Assembly: GCA_003520105.1 (NCBI GenBank)
Contig: DOVL01000099.1
Location: forward strand, 1-7,488
Direction: 5' to 3'
Origin: Lachnospiraceae bacterium
GTDB taxonomy: Bacteria; Bacillota; Clostridia; Lachnospirales; Lachnospiraceae
DNA: 7,488 bases
Shown here: positions 6,158 to 7,488 of the stretch, piece after piece
Layout of the letters: every line of letters begins with the position of its first letter
Position numbering within the stretch: the first letter of the stretch is position 1
Notes under the pieces: generated by a model
The model's database searches: none
Told to the model about the DNA's origin: nothing
The model's input: only the letters and a program-made list of their open reading frames with translations
Translations under genes and position numbers: made by a program

Positions 6158-7369
6158 ATGAAAAACTGTATCATTGCACAGTCCGGAGGCCCTACCTCCG
6201 CAATCAACGCATCTCTCGCAGGTGTAGTCAGCGGCATTAAGTATTCAGGCCGATTCGGCAAGATCTACGGATCACTTCACGGTGTAACAGGCGTTCTTGA
6301 AGAGAAGTTCATTGACCTTACGGATTTTGATGAGATTCCACGTCTTATCTCCAGTCCGGCGATGTATCTCGGTTCATGCCGCTACAAGTTGACCGATCCA
6401 TCCGAGGATCCGACCGACTACAACCGCCTCTTCGAGGTATTTCACAAGATGGATATCGGTGCCTTCTTTTATATAGGAGGAAATGATTCCATGGATACTG
6501 CCGCAAAGCTTGCAGACTACGGTGCTGAAATAGGCAGTGATATTCGTTTCATGGGAATTCCTAAGACCATCGACAACGATCTCGTTCTTACAGATCATAC
6601 TCCGGGCTACGGTTCAGCAGCCAAATACATCGCTGCATCAATGCTCGAGATTGCTCACGACACATACATCTACGGCATTCCATGCGTAACTATTATAGAA
6701 ATAATGGGCCGTGATGCAGGCTGGCTTACAGCCGCTGCTGCCCTTGCAAGAAATGAATATAACGAAACTCCTCAGCTTATCTATCTTCCTGAAGTTCCGT
6801 TCAGCATCAACAAGTTCCTTGATGATGTCAGAGAGAAGCTCAAGGAGCATAACAACCTCGTGATTGCAGTTTCCGAAGGTATCCGCGACGAAAATGGTAT
6901 TTATATTACATCTACCTCTGCTGCTGCAGACCGTTTTGGTCACGCCCAGCTGAGCGGAGCAGGTAAAGCTCTTGAAATTATGGTCAAGAAAGAGATTGGT
7001 GTTAAGTGCCGTTCCGTAGAGTTAAATATACTTCAGCGTTGTGCCGGACATATCGCTTCCAAGATTGACAGAGAGGAAGCCTTTAAGCTCGGTGAAGAGG
7101 CTGCAAAGCTTGCCGCTGAGGGCAAGACCTGCCTTATGACAACAATCGTTCGTGACAGCGACGATCCATATGCATATCACATCGATTCAGTTGACGTTAA
7201 CAAGGTAGCCAACCAGGCTAAGAGCGTTCCGCTCGAATGGATCACTCCTTCCGGAAACGATGTTACCCCTGAGCTTGTTCGCTACATACGTCCACTTATC
7301 CAGGGCGAGAGCTATCCTGAGTATTCAGACGGCCTTCCTGTCTACATGAATATCTCACACCTGGTATAG
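6158..7369 (+). CDS. pfp: 6-phosphofructokinase, probably pyrophosphate-dependent
   Basis: The 403-residue glycolytic enzyme phosphorylates fructose 6-phosphate to fructose 1,6-bisphosphate. Family motifs are the N-terminal phosphate loop GGPTSAIN (10-17), GGNDS (107-111), PKTIDND (135-141, with the catalytic base D139), MGRDAGW (183-189), PEVPF (211-215) and LQRCAGH (292-298). In ATP-dependent enzymes of the E. coli type the corresponding motifs read GGDGS and PGTIDND. Asp110 in place of Gly and Lys136 in place of Gly are the established markers of pyrophosphate use, so the reaction is probably reversible. The length fits the roughly 400-residue clostridial group, longer than the roughly 320-residue ATP enzyme. 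A divergent promoter region lies upstream. No terminator follows, because a group II intron begins one base after the TAG stop. The reading frame is intact. ATP use cannot be excluded from sequence alone. Confidence 0.93.
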   Translation: MKNCIIAQSGGPTSAINASLAGVVSGIKYSGRFGKIYGSLHGVTGVLEEKFIDLTDFDEIPRLISSPAMYLGSCRYKLTDPSEDPTDYNRLFEVFHKMDIGAFFYIGGNDSMDTAAKLADYGAEIGSDIRFMGIPKTIDNDLVLTDHTPGYGSAAKYIAASMLEIAHDTYIYGIPCVTIIEIMGRDAGWLTAAAALARNEYNETPQLIYLPEVPFSINKFLDDVREKLKEHNNLVIAVSEGIRDENGIYITSTSAAADRFGHAQLSGAGKALEIMVKKEIGVKCRSVELNILQRCAGHIASKIDREEAFKLGEEAAKLAAEGKTCLMTTIVRDSDDPYAYHIDSVDVNKVANQAKSVPLEWITPSGNDVTPELVRYIRPLIQGESYPEYSDGLPVYMNISHLV

Positions 7370-7374
7370 AAATC

Positions 7375-7409
7375 GAGTAGGAGGGAGATTTAATCAATCT
7401 CCCGACCTC
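7375..7409 (-). ncRNA. group II intron domain VI with branch-point adenosine
   Basis: An 8-bp stem (GGGAGATT with AATCTCCC, arms 7383-7390 and 7396-7403) is capped by a 5-base loop and closed at its base by GAGG with CCT-A-CTC. The unpaired A, opposite T7378 on the plus strand, is the probable lariat branch point. Confidence 0.8.
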
Positions 7410-7413
7410 TCAC

Positions 7414-7445
7414 AGCACCGTACGTACGGTTCCGTATACGGCGCT
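7414..7445 (-). ncRNA. group II intron domain V (catalytic hairpin)
   Basis: The 32-base hairpin has a 9-bp lower stem (AGCGCCGTA with TACGGTGCT, including one G-U), a two-base CG bulge on the 3' side and a 4-bp upper stem TACG/CGTA with a GAAC loop. The size, the two-base bulge and the CCGTATAC...GTACGTACGG core match domain V of bacterial group II introns. Confidence 0.82.
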
Positions 7446-7488
7446 TCTCTAGTTTTCACATATTTTCAAATAAAACTCTGTGAATGTT

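Larger units (their letters stand above)
7371..7488 (-). mobile_element. 3' end of a group II intron, running off the window
   Basis: The minus strand reads a domain V hairpin, a domain VI hairpin with a bulged A, and a 3' end CTACTCGATT, the arrangement of bacterial group II retrointrons. The bulged A lies eight bases from the proposed end at 7371 (seven if the end is 7372), as expected for the lariat branch point. The end falls one base after the pfp stop, so pfp is undamaged but separated from its own terminator. Bases 7446-7488 would be the end of domain IV. Two frames there stay open to the window edge before stopping at 7449-7451 or 7456-7458, and either could be the last codons of the intron-encoded maturase. 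That cannot be decided here. The intron type (possibly IIC or another bacterial class) needs the missing 5' part. Confidence 0.85.

Noticed and set aside
6374..6943. Minus-strand open frames of 74 and 101 codons inside pfp, and similar antisense or out-of-frame stretches in the other genes
   Set aside because: They have no ribosome site or family motifs, and they overlap well-supported genes in other frames.

Overview
The window looks like chromosome from an anaerobic Clostridia member, most likely a Lachnospiraceae-type gut or rumen bacterium. This is inferred from moderate GC, strong GGAGG-type ribosome sites, the IorA/IorB ferredoxin oxidoreductase pair and a Lachnospiraceae-like PPi-type phosphofructokinase. 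No rRNA, tRNA or CRISPR array was seen.

Layout. Positions 67-1701 (+) encode a complete class I adenylate-forming acyl/aryl-CoA ligase. It converges on a minus-strand cluster, and the two are separated by a 150-bp gap holding a strong bidirectional terminator (1771-1826). The cluster, in transcription order, is: a 573-codon fusion of an HSL-like alpha/beta-hydrolase and an LCMT-like methyltransferase (5948-4227), iorA (4168-2423) and iorB (2421-1852). The fusion and iorA are 58 bp apart and iorA/iorB one base apart, so a single transcript from a good sigma-A-like promoter (5995-6023) down to the shared terminator is likely. A divergent promoter region (5949-6157) separates this cluster from a phosphofructokinase gene (6158-7369, +) with PPi-type active-site motifs. 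One base after its stop codon begins the 3' end of a group II intron on the minus strand (7371 to the window edge), with recognisable domains VI and V.

How the genes fit together. IorAB oxidatively decarboxylates aryl-pyruvates (indolepyruvate, phenylpyruvate, 4-hydroxyphenylpyruvate) to aryl-acetyl-CoA and reduced ferredoxin. The neighbouring CoA ligase is a plausible partner that interconverts aryl-acetyl-CoA and the free acid. This would be an oxidative branch of aromatic amino-acid fermentation, but the substrate is inferred only from proximity. The phosphofructokinase is a separate glycolytic gene.

The least ordinary item is the fusion protein upstream of iorA. Its hydrolase half keeps the family fold motifs and the Asp and His but has Gly where the catalytic Ser should be. 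Its methyltransferase half also departs from several family consensus positions. It may be a pseudoenzyme or may have a changed function.
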